The translations under genes were made by a program, and so were the position numbers. This document shows positions 61,330 to 64,000 of a stretch of DNA of 64,000 bases, one piece after another. The notes under the pieces are model-generated. The model made no database searches, had not been told where the DNA came from, and saw only the letters and a list, made by a program, of their open reading frames with translations. Source of the DNA: Streptomyces sp. SAI-135 (GTDB lineage Bacteria > Actinomycetota > Actinomycetes > Streptomycetales > Streptomycetaceae); the NCBI RefSeq assembly GCF_029893805.1, contig NZ_JARXYP010000001.1:992001-1056000 (forward strand), given 5' to 3'. Position 1 is the first letter of the stretch; the number at the start of each line of letters is the position of its first letter.

Positions 61330-61565
61330 CCACCGTGACCACACCGTCACGGTGGTGTCCGGTAACCGCATCGTCTTCAGGGACTTCCAGGTCTCGGGCG
61401 GTGCGCTGCCCGGTACGGGGGACACGCTGCTTAACAGGGTCTTCGAGCAGCCGATCCGGATGCGGAACATCCCTAACGGCCTGCAGGTGCGCTCCGTCAC
61501 GACCACGGCCGACGGTCTCACCGCCCGCTTCTCGGCTCGAGGGCGCGTCGCAGGGTGCCGCGGCG
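61330..61565 (+). pseudogene. DUF2993-type (LmeA family) C-terminal remnant
   Basis: The frame reads TVVSGNRIVFRDFQVSGGAL, then GTGDTLLNRVFEQPIRMRNI, PNGLQVRSVTTTADGLTARF and SA. The block L-N-x-x-F-x-x-P-I-R-x-x-x-x-P-x-G-L is typical of the C-terminus of phospholipid-binding DUF2993 proteins. It has no start and the following sequence is unrelated. Confidence 0.5.
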
Positions 61566-61834
61566 GAATCCAGCACCGCAGTGCGGAGCGCATGACTCTC
61601 CGGCGCCGGCTCGGTCAGCGGTGTTCGTTCCCCGTGCGCCGTCCGGGCGGCGGCGTTGGGGGCGAGCTGATGTCTAGGACCTGCCGCCTCAGCACGTACG
61701 ACGACGCCGCGCTGCTCCCCGCCCGCACCCGCCTACTCGGTCCCCATCAGGTCGCCACTTGGGACCTGATCCCCCGCCTCCCGGACCTGGCCGGCATCGT
61801 CGAGCCCCTGGGCACTTGAAAAGCTCGACTGCAC

Positions 61835-61968
61835 CGATCCGGCGCATCGTCTGCACCACCAACGCGATCGAGTCCGTCAACGCCCGCATCCGCCGGGCGG
61901 TCAAGGCCCGTGGACACTTCCCCAACGAGCAAGCTGCCCTGAAGTGCGTCTACATGGCAATCATGTCC
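61835..61968 (+). pseudogene. IS256 transposase fragment
   Basis: IRRIVCTTNAIESVNARIRR, then AVKARGHFPNEQAALKCVYM and AIMS, is identical at protein level to residues near 365-410 of the intact transposase at 44696-45991. It lies in the opposite orientation. Both edges are abrupt. Confidence 0.85.
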
Positions 61969-62159
61969 GCGCCGTTCCTCTAAGATCGACGACGTCAACA
62001 ACAACCGCATGACATCTGCCCGGTGACGGAGTCGGCGTGGGGTGCGCGTCCCCGCTCCACGCCACCACTGGACGGCTCCAGGCGCAGCCACGGGTCGGCA
62101 CATCCGGACGCCGACGATCCCGTGTGGCGCGTCCCGCCGGGCGGCGAAAGGGATGCGCC

Positions 62160-63371
62160 GTGCCTTCGGCGTCGGCGAACTACCGCACCCTGCTGTGTAC
62201 TTCGGGTGCTTGGGCCTTCTTCCTTCCCGCTGCTGTCGGGCGTCTAGGCATCGCCATGACGGGGATTGGCATCGTCTGGTTGGTGCACGCACGCACCGGG
62301 TCGTATGCCGCCGCGGGTCTCGTCACCGGCGGATTTGCTGTCGCGGACGCCGTCGCCGGGCCCCAAATCGGGCGCCTTGTCGACAGGTTCGGGCAGGCGC
62401 GAGTGCTTTACTGCGTGCTGAGCGCACATGCCGGGGCCATGGGGCTACTGCTCGCCGGCACCGTTCCGGACGTAGTCGCCGGGGTGCTCGTCGGGGCAAC
62501 GCTGCCCCAGATTGGTGCCCTGTCCGCCGCTCGTTGGTCCGCCCTGCTGTCCGGCGAACGGGCTGCCGCGCTGCCCACCGCCTTCGCCCTGGAGGCCCTC
62601 GTCAACGGCGTCTCCTATATGGCGGGCCCGGCCCTGGTGAGCGTCCTGGGGGCGGCTGGCCGCCCGGGCGCCGGGGTCCTCCTTGCCGCCGCGCTCGTCG
62701 TCGGCGGCGGGCTCACCCTCGCCGCCCAGCGTCGTACTGTGCCGCCCATCGCTGGGCGCGCCGAGCGCCGGCACGCCGGACGCGCCCTGTTCCGCTCCGC
62801 ATTCCTGCGGCAGGTCGCGCTCGGCCTCGCCCTCGGGGTGTTCTTCGGCGCGATGCAGGTGTCCGTTGCCGCGTACGCGGTCGGACACGGCACGCCGGAC
62901 GTGGCAGCGCTGCTCTACTTCGCCTCCAACTGTTCGAATCTGGTGGGTGGTTGGGCCTACGGAGCGGGGAGCCACGGTGGCTCACCCCGGCGCCGCCAGG
63001 CCGCAGCCGCAGCCGTCCTCACCCTCTCGAGCGGCCCGCTGATCTTCCTCGATGCGCCCCTCGCGGTCGGCGCCACCCTCGCCCTCACCGGACTCGCCGT
63101 GCCTGTCCTCCTGATCCTCGCCTCCGTCCTCACCGAGTCGTCGGTCCCGCGCGCCGTCCTCACCCAGGCGTTCACCTGGGGCAATTCCGCAAGCGCGGCA
63201 GGAATAGCCGGCGCCGCGGCAGTCGCGGGGCGGGTGGTGGACACGGGCGGTGCGCACGCCGGTTTCGGCGTGGCGGCGGGGGCTGCGGTGGTGATGACGG
63301 TCCTGGCGCTCAGCGGCCTGCAGGACCCGTCACCGGACCTGCCGAAGTCGTCCGCACATCTCATGGGCTGA
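62160..63371 (+). CDS. MFS transporter
   Basis: 403 residues from the GTG at 62160 (AAAGGGA upstream). About twelve helices: AWAFFLPAAVGRLGIAMTGI, the motif A-type loop GPQIGRLVDRFGQARVLYCV, LAALLYFASNCSNLVGGWAY-like sequence and SVPRAVLTQAFTWGNSASAA. It resembles the small actinobacterial MFS group with no assigned substrate. It stands alone on the plus strand. Confidence 0.88.
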   Translation: MPSASANYRTLLCTSGAWAFFLPAAVGRLGIAMTGIGIVWLVHARTGSYAAAGLVTGGFAVADAVAGPQIGRLVDRFGQARVLYCVLSAHAGAMGLLLAGTVPDVVAGVLVGATLPQIGALSAARWSALLSGERAAALPTAFALEALVNGVSYMAGPALVSVLGAAGRPGAGVLLAAALVVGGGLTLAAQRRTVPPIAGRAERRHAGRALFRSAFLRQVALGLALGVFFGAMQVSVAAYAVGHGTPDVAALLYFASNCSNLVGGWAYGAGSHGGSPRRRQAAAAAVLTLSSGPLIFLDAPLAVGATLALTGLAVPVLLILASVLTESSVPRAVLTQAFTWGNSASAAGIAGAAAVAGRVVDTGGAHAGFGVAAGAAVVMTVLALSGLQDPSPDLPKSSAHLMG

Positions 63372-63405
63372 CCAGCGATCACACTCAGTGCGCGCCTCGT
63401 ATCGG

Positions 63406-63521
63406 TCACTCGCGCTGGCTCAGGGCTCGGGTCAGCTCTCGGTTAGCCGCGCGGGCAGCCTCCAGTTCATCGGCGCGTTCATCGAGCTGACCTTGGATGT
63501 CGGCAATGTTCTGCGTCAGGG
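63406..63521 (-). pseudogene. C-terminal fragment of a DUF6262/TnpC-like gene
   Basis: The minus-strand frame LTQNIADIQGQLDERADELE, then AARAANRELTRALSQRE, ends at 63406. It matches the coiled-coil end of the gene at 16107-16727 (LADVQGQLDERTEELDAARA) and shows the natural C-terminus, which that copy has overrun. Confidence 0.7.
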
Positions 63522-63569
63522 GGCGTCTTCTCCTGATATTTCGTCCTGAGAAGCGGTTTTGACGAGGTA

Positions 63570-63776
63570 TCAGAGTCCTCGCCAGGTTGGAGTGGATTCT
63601 CTGGTGAGGCGGCGGGCCATCAGGGCGATCATCGCAAGGTAGATCCTGGCGGTGGAGCGGGCCGGGAGGGTCTCGTAGTCACGGGCCAGGCGGCGGTGGT
63701 GCATGAGCCAGCCGAGCGTCCTTTCCACTGCCCACCTGCGCGGGAGGACCGTGAAGCCGCGGGCGCATCGGGGATA
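63570..63776 (-). pseudogene. IS5-family transposase C-terminal fragment
   Basis: [20 protein letters not shown], then [20 protein letters not shown] and [15 protein letters not shown] carries the catalytic Glu and final helices of an IS5-type transposase. The 5' part is absent, and an unrelated gene ends 33 bp to the right. Confidence 0.8.
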
Positions 63777-63808
63777 TGCGTCGCATCGGAAGTCACTAGG
63801 GCCCGTCT

Positions 63809-64000
63809 TCAAAGGTTCCATTTGCCGTCCCGCGCCCTCTCGTAGGCGGCCAGTGCCTCTGCATTGCCGATGAAGGCTGGGCCGCAGCGTGGTGGTAGAC
63901 GATCAATGACCATCGCTACTGCAGCTTGCGCGCTGTCTGTCTCGGCGATCCGCGGGCTGGTGCGGCTCGGCCCCTCGACGTAGTACCGGCCGTCTCCCAG
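63809..64000 (-). CDS. Hypothetical protein (partial, runs off right edge)
   Basis: Reading leftwards from the edge: [20 protein letters not shown], then [40 protein letters not shown] and WNL, stop at 63809. It is a C-terminal 63 residues with normal codon use. I cannot assign a family. Confidence 0.55.
   Translation of the reverse strand: MGDGRYYVEGPSRTSPRIAETDSAQAAVAMVIDRLPPRCGPAFIGNAEALAAYERARDGKWNL

Noticed and set aside
62042..63490. Alternative 482-codon plus-strand frame over the MFS gene
   Set aside because: Its translation is Arg-rich without hydrophobic helices; the overlapping frame from 62160 has clear MFS topology.

Overview
The window is high-GC actinobacterial DNA and most likely comes from Streptomyces. 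The evidence is strong G/C bias at third codon positions, many GTG starts with GGAGG-type ribosome sites, and typical Streptomyces families: an ANTAR, STAS and anti-sigma ATPase cluster, a PknB-like kinase, SMI1/KNR4 proteins, ricin-type lectins, and IS5- and IS256-family elements. It reads as an accessory region, either a chromosome arm or a large linear plasmid. Intact genes alternate with frameshifted, truncated and fused ones, and insertion sequences are frequent. There is no rRNA, no complete tRNA and no obvious core operon.

Layout. 0-7.5 kb: a signalling block on the minus strand (ANTAR protein, STAS antagonist, anti-sigma-type ATPase, Ser/Thr kinase), then an FKBP isomerase, a membrane protein and a small conserved protein. 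8-11.5 kb: a divergent TetR/short-chain dehydrogenase pair with visible operators, and a methyltransferase. 11.9-14.2 kb: a decaying type I-E CRISPR remnant (five degenerate repeats with about 32-nt spacers, plus a truncated cas3) next to a frameshifted Zn-binding, TniQ-like gene. 14.6-16.7 kb: a divergent hydrolase/MarR pair and a coiled-coil gene of a Tn554-like transposon. 16.7-20 kb: two chimeric reading frames (STAND-like ATPase joined to an integrase C-terminus; NLR-type N-terminus joined to an alpha-glucosidase).

21.1-26.7 kb is the most interesting part. Five tightly packed minus-strand genes encode, in transcription order, an XRE/TPR-like regulator, a TIR-domain protein, a P-loop ATPase, a two-helix membrane protein and a small helical protein. 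Three of them carry short Gly/Val/Gln-rich motifs resembling bacterial amyloid signalling sequences. One motif is shared by the TIR C-terminus and the ATPase N-terminus. This looks like a modular TIR immune-type system with prion-like coupling of sensor and effector; the function is inferred.

28-34.6 kb holds small membrane proteins, a GNAT enzyme, SMI1/KNR4 genes (one dead), a tRNA 3' fragment and an IS5-type element with perfect terminal repeats. 35-40.3 kb holds three secreted ricin-lectin paralogues around an acyltransferase and another IS. 42.2-46 kb is an IS island: two IS5-family elements sharing one TAA target repeat, and one IS256 element. 46-50.5 kb holds a Zn-ribbon/HTH protein and a translationally coupled three-gene operon of unknown function. 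51.3-54.5 kb shows a tandem duplication of an AraC/secreted-protein cassette. 55.4-59.2 kb is a coherent module (M20 amidohydrolase, MFS exporter, divergent Lrp/AsnC regulator). 59.4-64 kb returns to transposon fragments, a dihydroorotate-dehydrogenase-like enzyme, an MFS transporter and IS debris.
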